Below are positions 7,588-17,693 of a DNA stretch of 64,000 nt, piece after piece (the first letter of the stretch is position 1; each line of letters starts with the position of its first letter). The translations under genes were made by a program, and so were the position numbers. This DNA is from an uncultured Pseudodesulfovibrio sp. (GTDB lineage Bacteria; Desulfobacterota; Desulfovibrionia; Desulfovibrionales; Desulfovibrionaceae), in assembly GCF_963675635.1 (NCBI RefSeq), contig NZ_OY776488.1, positions 3,120,001-3,184,000 on the forward strand, in the 5' to 3' direction. The notes beneath the pieces were generated by a model. It made no database searches and had not been told where the DNA came from. It worked only from the letters and a program-made list of their open reading frames with translations.

Positions 7588-8334
7588 ATGATTCGTATTC
7601 GATTGACCCTCGCCTATGACGGCACAGACTATTGCGGTTGGCAGTTGCAACCCAACGACAGAACCGTGCAGGGGGAGCTGGAAAAGGCGCTTGCCGTCGT
7701 TCTGGGAGCTCCTGTCCGTGTTCATGGCTCCGGGCGCACGGACTCCGGTGTCCATGCGTTGGGGCAAGTCGTCCACTTTGATTGTGATGAGAAATATGCA
7801 ACGCGTCCGTGGCGCCGAAGTCTCAATGGGCTGTTGCCCAAGGACATACGGGTTGTCGAGCACGGAGTGGTTCCGTCAGATTTTCATGCACGGTACTCTG
7901 CCGGGTCCAAGACATACGAATATTCCCTGTGGCATGAGCGGGATTTCTGTCTGCCGCAGCGCAGCCGATTTGTGTGGAATTGCGGAAAAGTGGATTTTGC
8001 CGCCATGGATGCGGCCTCACGGGTTTTGGTTGGCGAGCATGATTTTGCCGCTTTTCAGAACAAGGGGACAGTGGTCGGTACGACCATCCGTTTTGTGAGT
8101 GAGATTTCCCGACATCCCGGCATCACCGAGCATGAGTCGGTCTGGCGGTTCACCGCCAAGGGCTTTTTGAAGCAGATGGTGCGCAATATGGTGGGTTGTC
8201 TTGTGGCCTGCGGACGAGGGAAATTAACGCCGCAGGATGTTGCAGCCATTCTTGAATCCGGTGATCGCACACTCGCTCCAGCCACGGTTCCGCCTCAGGG
8301 ATTGACGCTTGTGCGAGTCGAGTACCCGTATTGA
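7588..8334 (+). CDS. truA: tRNA pseudouridine synthase A (TruA)
   Basis: Makes pseudouridine at positions 38-40 of the tRNA anticodon stem. From ATG 7588 the protein is 248 residues and opens MIRIRLTLAYDGTDYCGWQ, the usual TruA N-terminus. The catalytic aspartate is in the GRTDSGVHALGQ block, and the C-terminal FLKQMVRNMVGCL is also conserved. An in-frame ATG at 7558 with a GGAAAG before it would add 10 residues and cannot be excluded. The stop codon abuts the stop of the convergent FapA-type gene with no base between. Confidence 0.94.
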   Translation: MIRIRLTLAYDGTDYCGWQLQPNDRTVQGELEKALAVVLGAPVRVHGSGRTDSGVHALGQVVHFDCDEKYATRPWRRSLNGLLPKDIRVVEHGVVPSDFHARYSAGSKTYEYSLWHERDFCLPQRSRFVWNCGKVDFAAMDAASRVLVGEHDFAAFQNKGTVVGTTIRFVSEISRHPGITEHESVWRFTAKGFLKQMVRNMVGCLVACGRGKLTPQDVAAILESGDRTLAPATVPPQGLTLVRVEYPY

Positions 8335-10236
8335 TTACTTGATGGCGATGTCGCGGTCTTTCAAACTGAAATAGAAAGTGCATGCCTCCATGCGCTTGGC
8401 TATCTGTTTGGCCTTTTTCCCGAATCGGATGGTGGTTCCGGGGTGAGCCAGTCGTCTGATCTGGATGTCGATGCCGTTCAGTTCCTGCTGCTGGGCCAGT
8501 GCCAGTTCCGTAATCCGTTCGTTGATGGTCTTGCGTCGTTTGGCAAGGGTAGCCCGATGTTTGAGAACTTCGGCCACGGCAGGGCGTTTTTCCTTGGGAG
8601 TGCGAGAGAGGATGATCTGTGGCGGTTCGGACCCCAAAGCTTCATCAATTTTTTTGATAGCCAGGATGATCTTGTCTCTCTCCGAGCGCAGTTCGTCGTC
8701 TTCCTGCTGTTCAAGATGCACGCCGATCACAGTGCTCACTCCGAGCTCCGAGCCGGTTTCGTTGATCTCCATACCCTTGTGGGTCAGGATGGTGCCGCCG
8801 TTGACAACGCCTTTGCCTGAAGTGGCGTAGAGTCTTCCGGCTGCCTGGATCTTTGAATTCAGGATCTCGTTGGCAACATGGATATCGCCGCCGGCCTTGA
8901 TATTGGCATTTGTTATAAAGTTGGCGATGACGTCCCCTTCACAGACAATGCTGCCGCCGTCCGGCATGAGGATGCCTCCTTTCACTTCCACCTGTCCGCC
9001 TGCATATACTGTGGCGCTTTCAATGGAGCCTTCCACTATGACATGCTTGGGTGCCGAGACGGAAAAACCGGCCTGGATTGAACCAAGGACCTTGATCGAC
9101 CCATGTTCCACTTTTACGTTGCCGGAGTTCAGGTCCACATTGCCGGAGATAATCAGGCATTCGGTCACAGAAAGTGTGTTCTTTTCCATGACGACGACAC
9201 CTTTGGCCTTGGATTGGAACGTCACCTTGTCGTCTTGGAGAATGACGTTTTCGCCAAGGTGAATTCGTAGTTCCTTCCCTTCGTGCGCGGGGATGGTTTT
9301 GCCGTAAATGTCGATGCCGCCTTCACCTGGGGTGGGCTGGTGGACTCTGCCGATGATCTGTCCCGGGTTGACCATGGGATAGGTTCCCCGGTTGCGAAAA
9401 TCCAGTCTGCCGGATTCGTCTTCCGTGCCAGTAATTTCACGGGTGGTTACAAGATACTCCAGCCAGCCATCTCGTCCCGGCACCGGGTGAACTCCCTTGA
9501 CGAGCACCTGATTCTGCAGGGGGATGCCAAGATCTTTGGCCTGAGCGAGCTTTGCGTCCAGCATGTCCATGTCCACATCAATGACAACGCCAAGGTCGCG
9601 CAGTTCCTTGTCGATGCGCGCGGGGGTGATGGGGTTCCCCTTGAAATCCTGATGGTGAATGTTGCCGGTAACGAAAACTTCGTCGTTTGAAATTGAAGGG
9701 ATAGGGGACACGGATACAACGTTGTCCTTGACTCGAGCCATGCCCCACACCTCAGCGACATAGGATTCAGTGACGGGGTCCCATTTTACGTTCTCGCCGG
9801 GCTCCACAGAGATGTCTTGAGGTGCGAAATTACCCTTGGGTGTGAGAATCCGGCCGTCTATGGTCTGGCCGTTTTCAGCTTTTTGTGCTTCACGGAATCG
9901 AATGAACCGATCGCCGGGAAAAACGGGAAATTCAAGGTTCCCAAGGGCCATGAGAGAGGCATCCTTGGGCTCTGTCGCGGGGATACCTCGTACAAGCGCG
10001 ATGCCTTTGAAGTCGTTTCCTGTTTCTATGGCGTCAATAATGCGTTGGGCCGCACTCTCGTCGAGAGGGAGTTGGACTCCGGCGTCGAGCACCTGTTTTC
10101 GGAGAATGTCCACACTGGGTTTTTTCCCGCCGTTGGGCGGGAAATAGCGGTTGACGCCGAGTTTCATGCCGTCTTCTGACATGGCAAAGCGAAACCGCGC
10201 ATCCGGGTTTTCTTGAGGTGCTTTGTTGTCTGCCAT
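8335..10236 (-). CDS. FapA-type (DUF342) polymer-forming domain protein
   Basis: A 633-residue cytoplasmic protein of the FapA/DUF342 family. It has an N-terminal alpha/beta region to about 170, then a long run of short beta-strand turns (about 260-470, with segments such as VKVEHGSIKVLGSI and IESATVYAGGQVEVKGG) typical of a right-handed beta-helix. A charged coiled-coil C-terminus (about 500-600) ends it. Homologues are linked to surface or motility traits and spore-type envelopes, but no activity is assured. I used ATG at 10236 rather than the GTG nine bases upstream. It stands alone. Confidence 0.82.
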   Translation of the reverse strand: MADNKAPQENPDARFRFAMSEDGMKLGVNRYFPPNGGKKPSVDILRKQVLDAGVQLPLDESAAQRIIDAIETGNDFKGIALVRGIPATEPKDASLMALGNLEFPVFPGDRFIRFREAQKAENGQTIDGRILTPKGNFAPQDISVEPGENVKWDPVTESYVAEVWGMARVKDNVVSVSPIPSISNDEVFVTGNIHHQDFKGNPITPARIDKELRDLGVVIDVDMDMLDAKLAQAKDLGIPLQNQVLVKGVHPVPGRDGWLEYLVTTREITGTEDESGRLDFRNRGTYPMVNPGQIIGRVHQPTPGEGGIDIYGKTIPAHEGKELRIHLGENVILQDDKVTFQSKAKGVVVMEKNTLSVTECLIISGNVDLNSGNVKVEHGSIKVLGSIQAGFSVSAPKHVIVEGSIESATVYAGGQVEVKGGILMPDGGSIVCEGDVIANFITNANIKAGGDIHVANEILNSKIQAAGRLYATSGKGVVNGGTILTHKGMEINETGSELGVSTVIGVHLEQQEDDELRSERDKIILAIKKIDEALGSEPPQIILSRTPKEKRPAVAEVLKHRATLAKRRKTINERITELALAQQQELNGIDIQIRRLAHPGTTIRFGKKAKQIAKRMEACTFYFSLKDRDIAIK

Positions 10237-10382
10237 TAATCCCACCGCGAATTAGAGGAAGGTTGCACAATTCAGGGTGTGTGTTCCAGTCGGTGAAGAT
10301 CTGAAGCTACCACCTGTCACTGCCTACCATAGGACTCGTGAGTAAAGCAATTATTTGAATAAAGCACGGTTTGTAGGAGTCG

Positions 10383-11633
10383 TTACGATTTTTGCTGTCG
10401 AGAAAGGCGCCAATAAAGCTCTTCAAGGAGCGTCACAATGTCGGCGTGGATGCCGCCGGGCTCTGGTGGCATACCGAACAGGGCACGGCGTTGTTCGCGA
10501 AGCCCTTCTTTGGAAACGGCTTGCGGGTCGGAGTGGAATACGGTCATGGAAAGCCGTTCGGCCAGCAGGTATCCAGTCAGGCCGTTGACCAACAGATCCA
10601 TGAGCACCTTGAATCGATCACGGTTTGCTGTCCAGAAGGCGAGAGTTTCGTCATCCGGTCTGGTTGCCAGTGATTCGCAGATGAGTGAATATAGTGAGTT
10701 GATGCCGGCACCCGGAATGCCTCGCCGCCAGCCGAGCAGCCATGGGTTGCGCCAGAACAGCAGAAAATGTTCGGTGCCGGTGGTGATGATCTGTTCCATG
10801 TCTTTGCGGGCATTCCGCAGAATGTCGTCATCCCACGCTGTCGGGCGCGCAGCCACGTCCCATGCCGGGACAGGGCCATTGTCGAACCGTTCGCCCAGAG
10901 CTTCTCCCAGAAGATGCTGAAGCCAGCGATTGGCATGTGGTGATGCCGGTGTCTCAAGGTGGGCGTAGCTCAGAATCACTTTGCCCTGTCCAAAATCATT
11001 GGCTGTGACGCAGGGCAGGCCTTCCATGAAGTCCGGGTTCAGATTGATGCCGTAGAGGTTTTCCCAGTCGGCCATGGTCCCCTTGGGCAGGGTGGAAAGA
11101 TTGATGTCAGCCACCCAGAAATCAGGGCCGGGTTTGCCGTATCGGGCCAGCACGGTTACGGAGTCGTCAATGGGGTCGAATCTGCCGGGCCACCAGACAG
11201 GCAGAAGCGCCTTGTCCATACCGTCGGGGACCAGTGACTCTTTAGTAGAGAGAGTGGCTTGAACATGCCCGGAAAGGAAATGGTGCAGGCGGTTTTTATA
11301 GCCTTTGCGAGTCCAGGGGGATAGCCCCAGACCGTAAAGGCCGCTCAAGGCCAGTCCTGTGCCGCCGCAGAATCCGATATACGTGCCGCCACTGTGGACG
11401 AAATCACAGATGGCGTCCATGCCGCGAACGGTCAGGCAGTCCGCTTTGCCCTTGGCGCGTCCACCGGGCACGATGAGCACCTTGGGGGCGTCTCCGAGCT
11501 TGCCAGAGAGCGCTCCATCAGCTATTTCATGGCCGCGCACAAGGCGATGCTGGATACCCCACGCGGACAATGCTCGCGTGACCAAAAGTCCCCAGAAATG
11601 GGATTCGTCCCAATATATATGTATACTTGACAT
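10383..11633 (-). CDS. BPL_N-domain protein (glutamine amidotransferase-like fold)
   Basis: A 416-residue protein whose first 220 residues resemble the BPL_N domain (biotin-protein-ligase N-terminal, a class I amidotransferase-like fold). VLIVPGGRAKGKAD and YIGFCGGTGLALSG provide the nucleophile-elbow-like Cys. The C-terminal half is helical with no domain I recognise. The ATG at 11633 (MSSIHIYWDES) fits the family better than the upstream GTG. It faces away from valS, 131 bases off. It is probably not a biotin ligase: no catalytic BPL domain follows. Confidence 0.7.
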   Translation of the reverse strand: MSSIHIYWDESHFWGLLVTRALSAWGIQHRLVRGHEIADGALSGKLGDAPKVLIVPGGRAKGKADCLTVRGMDAICDFVHSGGTYIGFCGGTGLALSGLYGLGLSPWTRKGYKNRLHHFLSGHVQATLSTKESLVPDGMDKALLPVWWPGRFDPIDDSVTVLARYGKPGPDFWVADINLSTLPKGTMADWENLYGINLNPDFMEGLPCVTANDFGQGKVILSYAHLETPASPHANRWLQHLLGEALGERFDNGPVPAWDVAARPTAWDDDILRNARKDMEQIITTGTEHFLLFWRNPWLLGWRRGIPGAGINSLYSLICESLATRPDDETLAFWTANRDRFKVLMDLLVNGLTGYLLAERLSMTVFHSDPQAVSKEGLREQRRALFGMPPEPGGIHADIVTLLEELYWRLSRQQKS

Positions 11634-11764
11634 ATGCGGCTCCCTCGACAAGGGTAGTGCGCACGCTATCAAGGCCTGCCCCGGGAGGCAAGCGCAACCA
11701 TACGATATTTCAGGCCGTCGGCACTCCGTGTCGGCGTTTTTGCCCTCATAAAGGAAGGATTTTC

Positions 11765-14431
11765 ATGGCACGCAAAGAGTTGGCCAAAGCCTACGAACCG
11801 TGGGATGTTGAGGAAAAATGGGAAAACCATTGGGAAGAAAACAAGACTTTTACGCCTGACACCGAGGCTGAAGGCGACCCGTATTCCATCGTTATTCCGC
11901 CGCCGAACGTCACCGGCGTGCTGCACATGGGGCATGCTCTCAACTTGACCATCATGGATATTCTCTGTCGGTTCAACCGTCAGCAGGGCAAGAATGTGTT
12001 GTGGGTTCCGGGTATGGACCATGCCGGTATCGCTACGCAGAACGTGGTTGAACGTCAGCTCAAGGAAGAAGGCCTCACCCGCCACGACCTGGGGCGCGAG
12101 AAATTTATCGAACGCGTCTGGGATTGGAAGCAGGAAAAAGGCGACCACATCCTGGGCCAGATTCGTCGCATGGGAGCCTCCGTTGACTGGAGCCGAGAGT
12201 GTTTCACTTTTGACGATCAGCGCGCCAAGGCCGTTCGCAAAGTGTTTGTTGAGCTGTTCGAGCAGGGACTGATATACAAGGGCGATTACATCATCAACTG
12301 GTGCAACCGTTGTCATACTGCCCTGGCTGACGACGAGGTCGAGCATGAGCCAAAACCGGGCAAACTCCATCACGTCGAGTACAAATTGGGTGACGGTTCC
12401 GGGACTCTGACCATTGCCACCACTCGCCCGGAAACCATGCTGGGAGATACGGCTATTGCCGTGAATCCCGAGGATGATCGTTTCAATCATCTGATAGGCA
12501 AGACTGCCATTCTGCCTATTGTCGGTCGCGAACTGCCGATCATCGGCGACAAGTACGTTGACATTGAGTTCGGTACGGGTTGCCTCAAGGTGACGCCGGC
12601 CCACGATATGAACGACTGGGAATTGGGCCGCAAACACAACCTTGAAATCATTTCCGTGCTGAACGAGGACGGCATAGTCAACGAGAACGCTCCTGAGAAA
12701 TATCAGGGTCTCGACACGGTGGCCGCTCGCAAGCTGATTCTTGAAGAACTCGACGCTTTGGGCCAGCTCAAGTCCATTGAGGAACACGACCACAAGGTCG
12801 GTGTTTGTTACCGTTGCAAGTCCGTCATTGAGCCGCATGTCTCCACGCAATGGTTCGTGTCCATGAAACCGTTGGCTGAAAAGGCCCGTGCAGCCGTGCC
12901 GTCCAAGACGCAGATTTTTCCGGAACACTGGACCAAGACGTACTACAACTGGCTGGATGAAATCCGTGACTGGTGTATTTCCCGTCAGATCTGGTGGGGA
13001 CACCGTATTCCTGCCTGGACCTGTGAGGATTGTGGTGAACTGATTGTCGCCATTGACGATCCGACTTCCTGCACCAAGTGCGGTTCCGCCAACATCGTCC
13101 GCGACGAAGACGTGCTCGACACCTGGTTCTCATCCGCGCTGTGGCCGTTCTCGACCATGGGCTGGCCTGATGACACCAAGGAGCTTGCCAAATACTACCC
13201 GACCGCCTGCCTGGTGACCGGCTTCGACATCCTGTTCTTCTGGGTGGCACGCATGATGATGATGGGCCTCCAGTTCATGGATCAGATTCCGTTCCATCAT
13301 GTGTATATCCATGCTCTTGTTCGCGACGAAAACGGCAAGAAGATGAGCAAGTCCACGGGTAACGTCATTGACCCGCTGGACATGATCGGGAAATACGGCG
13401 CTGATGCTCTGCGTTTCACCCTGACGAGTTTCGCTGCCATGGGCCGCGATATCAAGCTCTCGGAGCAGCGCATTGAAGGCTATAAGCATTTCATGAACAA
13501 GATCTGGAACGCCACCCGTTTCGCCATGATGAACCTGCCCGACGAAATTCCGGCAGTGGAACTCTCTGAAGCGGACGGCCTTGCCAACCAGTGGATTCTG
13601 CATCGTCTCGAAGAAGTCAAGAAATCCATCGCCAAGGCCACCGAGGAATACAGATTCAACGAGATCGCCCAGATTCTCTACAAGTTCATCTGGAGTGAAT
13701 TCTGCGATTGGTACCTGGAGATGGTCAAGCCCGCGCTGTATGGCGAGGACGAACAGGCCAAGGCTGTCACCCAGAAGGTACTGTGGACAGTCCTGTCCGA
13801 GACCATGGTCCTGCTCCATCCGGTAACGCCGTTCATCACCCAGGAAATCTGGTCCGTGCTGCCCCGTCCGGCTGGCGATGATCGCTCCGAGGACATCGCA
13901 ACCCTGCCGTTCCCGGATACTCGCGACGAGTGCCTGAACGATGCTGTGGTCAAGGAAATGGAACTCTTCATGGGTGTGGTGTCCGGTACTCGTAACATCC
14001 GTACCGAGCTCCTGATCGAACCTGCCAAGAAGCTTGATCTGCTCATCAAGACCGTGTCCGATGAGGACAAGGCCGTGCTTGAGGCAAACGTCACCCTGAT
14101 CCAGTCACTTGCTCGTGTCGATGCCGTGACCATTGGTCCTGACGTGAAAGCGCCCAAGGCTTCCGGCGCAGCAGTGGTTCAGGGCAACGAATTGTCCGTT
14201 CCGCTGGAAGGCGTGGTGGATTTCGAATCCGAACTTGCCCGATTGGACAAGAACATGGTCAAACTCGAAAAGACCATGAAGGGCGTTTCCGGCAAGTTGT
14301 CCAACCCCGGTTTCGTGAACAACGCCCCCGAGGAAGTTGTCGAAGGCGAGAAAAGGAAACTGGCCGAGATGGAAGAAGAAAAGACCAAGCTGTCCGAACT
14401 CAAAGCACGCCTTGAAAGCGTGATGGGCTAG
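11765..14431 (+). CDS. valS: Valine-tRNA ligase
   Basis: Charges tRNA-Val. It is 888 residues from ATG 11765, which follows AAAGGAAGG. Class I signatures are HMGH within NVTGVLHMGHALNLTI and KMSKS in GKKMSKSTGNVIDP. The editing domain contains TTRPETMLGDTAIAVNP, and the C-terminus (about 820-885) is the usual coiled coil with many Lys/Glu. Cys pairs (CEDC, CTKC) suggest a zinc site in the middle. The cobA-hemD fusion starts 20 bases downstream, so the two share a transcript. Confidence 0.98.
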   Translation: MARKELAKAYEPWDVEEKWENHWEENKTFTPDTEAEGDPYSIVIPPPNVTGVLHMGHALNLTIMDILCRFNRQQGKNVLWVPGMDHAGIATQNVVERQLKEEGLTRHDLGREKFIERVWDWKQEKGDHILGQIRRMGASVDWSRECFTFDDQRAKAVRKVFVELFEQGLIYKGDYIINWCNRCHTALADDEVEHEPKPGKLHHVEYKLGDGSGTLTIATTRPETMLGDTAIAVNPEDDRFNHLIGKTAILPIVGRELPIIGDKYVDIEFGTGCLKVTPAHDMNDWELGRKHNLEIISVLNEDGIVNENAPEKYQGLDTVAARKLILEELDALGQLKSIEEHDHKVGVCYRCKSVIEPHVSTQWFVSMKPLAEKARAAVPSKTQIFPEHWTKTYYNWLDEIRDWCISRQIWWGHRIPAWTCEDCGELIVAIDDPTSCTKCGSANIVRDEDVLDTWFSSALWPFSTMGWPDDTKELAKYYPTACLVTGFDILFFWVARMMMMGLQFMDQIPFHHVYIHALVRDENGKKMSKSTGNVIDPLDMIGKYGADALRFTLTSFAAMGRDIKLSEQRIEGYKHFMNKIWNATRFAMMNLPDEIPAVELSEADGLANQWILHRLEEVKKSIAKATEEYRFNEIAQILYKFIWSEFCDWYLEMVKPALYGEDEQAKAVTQKVLWTVLSETMVLLHPVTPFITQEIWSVLPRPAGDDRSEDIATLPFPDTRDECLNDAVVKEMELFMGVVSGTRNIRTELLIEPAKKLDLLIKTVSDEDKAVLEANVTLIQSLARVDAVTIGPDVKAPKASGAAVVQGNELSVPLEGVVDFESELARLDKNMVKLEKTMKGVSGKLSNPGFVNNAPEEVVEGEKRKLAEMEEEKTKLSELKARLESVMG

Positions 14432-14451
14432 CCCCGATACTGGAGATAAAC

Positions 14452-15960
14452 ATGGCAAACGTTTTTTTGGTTGGAGCGGGTCCGGGTGATCCGGGTATGC
14501 TCACACTGCGTGCGAAAGAGATCATCGAGACCTGTGACATCATGATCTATGACTATCTGGCCAACGCCGACTTTTTGAAGTGGTGCAAGCCGGATTGTGA
14601 GATCCTGTATGTGGGCAAGAAGGGTGGGGATCATACTCTGCCGCAGGACAAGATCAACGACCTGATCGTGGAAAAAGCCCGGTCCGGCAAGGTTATCTGC
14701 CGACTCAAAGGTGGCGACCCGTATGTTTTCGGTCGTGGCGGCGAAGAAGGCGAAGAACTGGTCGAGGCCGGTATCGATTTCGAAGTTGTTCCCGGCATTA
14801 CAGCCGGTGTGGCTGCCGCTGCCTATGCCGGTATCCCGGTCACGCATCGCGATCACACCACATCGGTCTGTTTCATCACCGGCCACGAAGATCCGACCAA
14901 GAGTGAATCCGGGAATAACTGGGCCGTGTACGGTCAGTCTACTTCCACGCTGGTTTTTTATATGGGTGTGGGCAACCTGCCCATGATCGCACAGAATCTC
15001 ATGGATAACGGCCGTGCTGCCGATACACCGGTGGCTCTGGTTCGCTGGGGAACGCGTTGCAATCAGACTTCCTTTGTGTCCACGCTGGAAAATGTGGCTG
15101 AAGAGGCCAAAAAGCGCGACTGGAAGGCTCCGTCCATTATCATCGTCGGCGGTGTCTGCTCCCTGCATGATAAGCTGGCATGGTTTGAAAAGAAGCCCAT
15201 GCTCGGTCAGGGCGTGGTTGTGACCCGTGCCCGAGAACAGGCTTCCGGTCTGGTGGACATCATGCGCGGGTATGGCGCATGTGTGCATGAGTTCCCGACG
15301 ATCTCCGTGGAAGCACTTGATGACTATGTTGATGTCGAGACAGCCATTCTTCAACTGGCTCGGTATCAGTGGGTGATTTTTACCTCGGTCAACGGTGTCA
15401 AATTCTTCTGGGAACAACTCAAACTTGTTGGCCTTGATTCCCGCATTTTCTGCGGCATGCAGGTTGCGGCCATCGGTCCTGCCACGGCGGACGCCATTCG
15501 CGAACGTGGTATTGAGCCGGATTTTGTGCCTGAGAAATATGTGGCTGAACATGTAGTCAAGGGGCTGCTTGAACTCGACATTCAGGGATCGGATGTGCTT
15601 ATTCCCCGCGCCAAGGTCGCTCGTGAAGTCCTGCCCGAGGAACTGAAGAAAGCCGGGTGCAACGTTACTGTTCTGCCGGTCTACGAGACCAAGCTGGTTC
15701 AGGCTTCCGGTGATGAAATCGTGGCTTCCCTCGACAACGGCGATATTCAGTATGTGACCTTCACTTCGTCCAGCACGGTGGAAAATTTCTTCGAGTTGGT
15801 TTCTCCAGACACCTTCAAGAAGTATCCGGATGTGAAGATCGCCTCTATCGGGCCGATCACCACTGACACCGTGAAACGGTTCGGTTTCACCCCGCACCTG
15901 GAACCCGAGGATTACACGATTCCCGGCCTGGTGGCGGAACTGGTCAAGGACAACCAGTAG
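14452..15960 (+). CDS. cobA-hemD: Uroporphyrinogen-III C-methyltransferase / uroporphyrinogen-III synthase fusion
   Basis: A 502-residue bifunctional enzyme. Residues 1-240 are the SUMT (CobA) methyltransferase making precorrin-2: VGAGPGDPGMLTLRAKE near 6 and RLKGGDPYVFGRGGEE near 84. Residues about 250-500 are uroporphyrinogen-III synthase (HemD), which cyclises hydroxymethylbilane. The joint runs through GQGVVVTRAREQ. Both activities feed siroheme, cobalamin and siroheme-derived haem, which fits the cbi, hemL and ahbB-like genes elsewhere in the window. It follows valS on the same strand and ends at a bidirectional terminator. Confidence 0.96.
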   Translation: MANVFLVGAGPGDPGMLTLRAKEIIETCDIMIYDYLANADFLKWCKPDCEILYVGKKGGDHTLPQDKINDLIVEKARSGKVICRLKGGDPYVFGRGGEEGEELVEAGIDFEVVPGITAGVAAAAYAGIPVTHRDHTTSVCFITGHEDPTKSESGNNWAVYGQSTSTLVFYMGVGNLPMIAQNLMDNGRAADTPVALVRWGTRCNQTSFVSTLENVAEEAKKRDWKAPSIIIVGGVCSLHDKLAWFEKKPMLGQGVVVTRAREQASGLVDIMRGYGACVHEFPTISVEALDDYVDVETAILQLARYQWVIFTSVNGVKFFWEQLKLVGLDSRIFCGMQVAAIGPATADAIRERGIEPDFVPEKYVAEHVVKGLLELDIQGSDVLIPRAKVAREVLPEELKKAGCNVTVLPVYETKLVQASGDEIVASLDNGDIQYVTFTSSSTVENFFELVSPDTFKKYPDVKIASIGPITTDTVKRFGFTPHLEPEDYTIPGLVAELVKDNQ

Positions 15961-15979
15961 ATTCCATATAAAGCAAATG

Positions 15980-16016
15980 AAAAAGGTTTCGACCATACGG
16001 TCGAAGCCTTTTTCGT
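15980..16016 (+). terminator. Bidirectional terminator between cobA-hemD and a binding-protein gene
   Basis: Stem AAAAGGTTTCGACC / GGTCGAAGCCTTTT (one T-G mispair) with the loop ATAC and T runs on both strands. It serves the converging genes ending at 15960 and 16033. Confidence 0.9.
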
Positions 16017-16032
16017 TATTCCTGTCCGCATT

Positions 16033-16779
16033 TTATCGATACTGAAGTTTGATGCGATTAATTTCGCCTGATGCCGTGAGTTGGTCCAGGGCTTTTTGCA
16101 GCCTGTTCACAAGAGCAGGGTCCATCCCACGGCTTACTCCGTAGTATAATGAAGTCTCAAGGAGGGTGTGAACATTTTCGAACAGGTCCGGGTCATACCC
16201 CAACTCCTTGACGTGGTACAAGAAGGCCGCTTCGGGCATGGCTACCATGTCGACTCGACCGTTCTTGAGTTTTTGCACGTTTAATTTGAGGTTGTGTAGA
16301 CGCTGTATCGCGTTTGGGGAAACCCCCTTGGAAAGGATCACATGTTCCGAGGCACTGCCGCGTATGGTCCCGATGACTCGACCGTTCGAATCGCTGATAA
16401 GGTTGTTGATCCTGATTCCAGAGTCCTTGCGGGCGATGAGAACGCTTTTGACGTTCACGATAGGCCCGATCCATTGAAAGAGTCCTTTACGACTGGATGT
16501 CTTTGCCATGCTGTAGAGGATGACGTTGGGAGAATTCAGCAGTCTTTGATATCCTCGAGCCCAGGGCAACAGTATGACTTCTTCGCGATTGAGAGGGATG
16601 TTCGCGATTTCCGTCATTCGTAGGAGAACATCCGTTGCCACACCCGATACGGAACCGGCTTTCATGTGGTTGAAAGGAGGATTCTCTTCTGTAAGGAAAA
16701 TCAGATCCTCGGCCCGTGCAGAGGAGTTGCCGAAGGCAAGGCAAAAGAGGATGGCAAACAGCCAGATCGTTTTTTTCAT
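16033..16779 (-). CDS. Orphan periplasmic substrate-binding protein (SBP_bac_3 family)
   Basis: A 248-residue secreted binding protein. Its signal peptide is MKKTIWLFAILFCLAFG with cleavage near SARA-E24. The mature part opens with DLIFLTEENPPFNHM and keeps the LPWARGYQRLL and QWIGPIVNVKSVL segments shared with the paralogue at 1798. I start at ATG 16779 after AGGGAC; an upstream start would put non-signal residues in front of the signal peptide. No permease genes are near. The ligand is unknown. Confidence 0.8.
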   Translation of the reverse strand: MKKTIWLFAILFCLAFGNSSARAEDLIFLTEENPPFNHMKAGSVSGVATDVLLRMTEIANIPLNREEVILLPWARGYQRLLNSPNVILYSMAKTSSRKGLFQWIGPIVNVKSVLIARKDSGIRINNLISDSNGRVIGTIRGSASEHVILSKGVSPNAIQRLHNLKLNVQKLKNGRVDMVAMPEAAFLYHVKELGYDPDLFENVHTLLETSLYYGVSRGMDPALVNRLQKALDQLTASGEINRIKLQYR

Positions 16780-16982
16780 ATATGTCCCTAGGTGACACTC
16801 TACATACCACCTATACATTTGTGGCAAAAAAATAGCATTAAATCAATGTTCTTACAAAAAATGTGTAGAGTTTTTCTCCTCAGATCCTGGCGTGATAAAT
16901 CCTTCTTGAAAAAAGCCCTGGATTAAGCCAAGTTCGGGCGTGGGAAAAAGTTGTCACCAGTACACATTTCAAGGGAGAGTTC

Positions 16983-17687
16983 ATGCCATTGCCCATAGCC
17001 GTTCTCGTGTCAGGGAACGGGTCAAATCTGCAATCCATCATAGATCGTATCGAAGCCGGAGCGCTGGATGTCGAGATCAAGCTCGTCATATCCAACAAAG
17101 CCGATGCGTACGGTCTGGAGCGTGCCAGGAGTCATGGCATCCCTACCAGAGTGCTACTGCATACCGAGTACGATTCTCGTGAGGCTTTTGATACCGATAT
17201 GGTCCGCGCCATCAGGGACAGCGGCGTCGACGAAAGCGGCGTGGTTGTCATGGCAGGTTTCATGCGGATTGTGACACATGTTTTTCTTGGTGTGTTCGAG
17301 AATCGTGTCATCAACATTCATCCCGCGCTGCTGCCTTCCTTTCCCGGCGTGTATGGACAGGGCGACGCCGCTGATTACGGTGTAAAGATTTCTGGATGCA
17401 CAGTGCATTTCGTGGATGAACAGATGGACCACGGTCCGGTGATTATCCAGGCTGCCGTGCCCTGTTTGCCCGGCGAGGGCGGTGGCGGTCTCAGTCCACG
17501 TATTTTGAAGATGGAGCACCGCGTGTTGCCCCAGGCTTTGCAATGGCTGGTTGATGGACGGCTTGAGATAGACGGCCGATTCGTACGATTGAAACCCGCA
17601 GACAAAGCCGTGTCCCAACAGCCTTTGGCGGATATTGAACCTGAGACGTACGCCTTGATCTGGCCGCCTTTGGAAGAGGGGTTTTAA
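16983..17687 (+). CDS. purN: Phosphoribosylglycinamide formyltransferase PurN
   Basis: Transfers a formyl group from 10-formyl-tetrahydrofolate to GAR in purine synthesis. The protein is 234 residues, somewhat longer than the E. coli enzyme because of a C-terminal tail. Conserved pieces are VLVSGNGSNLQSIID (phosphate binding) and INIHPALLPSFPG (catalytic Asn/His). HFVDEQMDHGPVI carries the catalytic Asp. AAGGGAGAG precedes the ATG. The exonuclease gene follows after 6 bases. Confidence 0.96.
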   Translation: MPLPIAVLVSGNGSNLQSIIDRIEAGALDVEIKLVISNKADAYGLERARSHGIPTRVLLHTEYDSREAFDTDMVRAIRDSGVDESGVVVMAGFMRIVTHVFLGVFENRVINIHPALLPSFPGVYGQGDAADYGVKISGCTVHFVDEQMDHGPVIIQAAVPCLPGEGGGGLSPRILKMEHRVLPQALQWLVDGRLEIDGRFVRLKPADKAVSQQPLADIEPETYALIWPPLEEGF

Positions 17688-17693
17688 TCGCTT

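Noticed and set aside
14428-15996. 522-codon frame opposite cobA-hemD
   Set aside because: It is a long antisense frame produced by codon bias, and the sense strand encodes a clear two-domain enzyme.
16820-16836. Sigma-54-like GTGGCAAAAAAATAGC upstream of purN
   Set aside because: The spacing is right, but there are at least three mismatches to consensus, in an A-rich tract where chance matches are likely.
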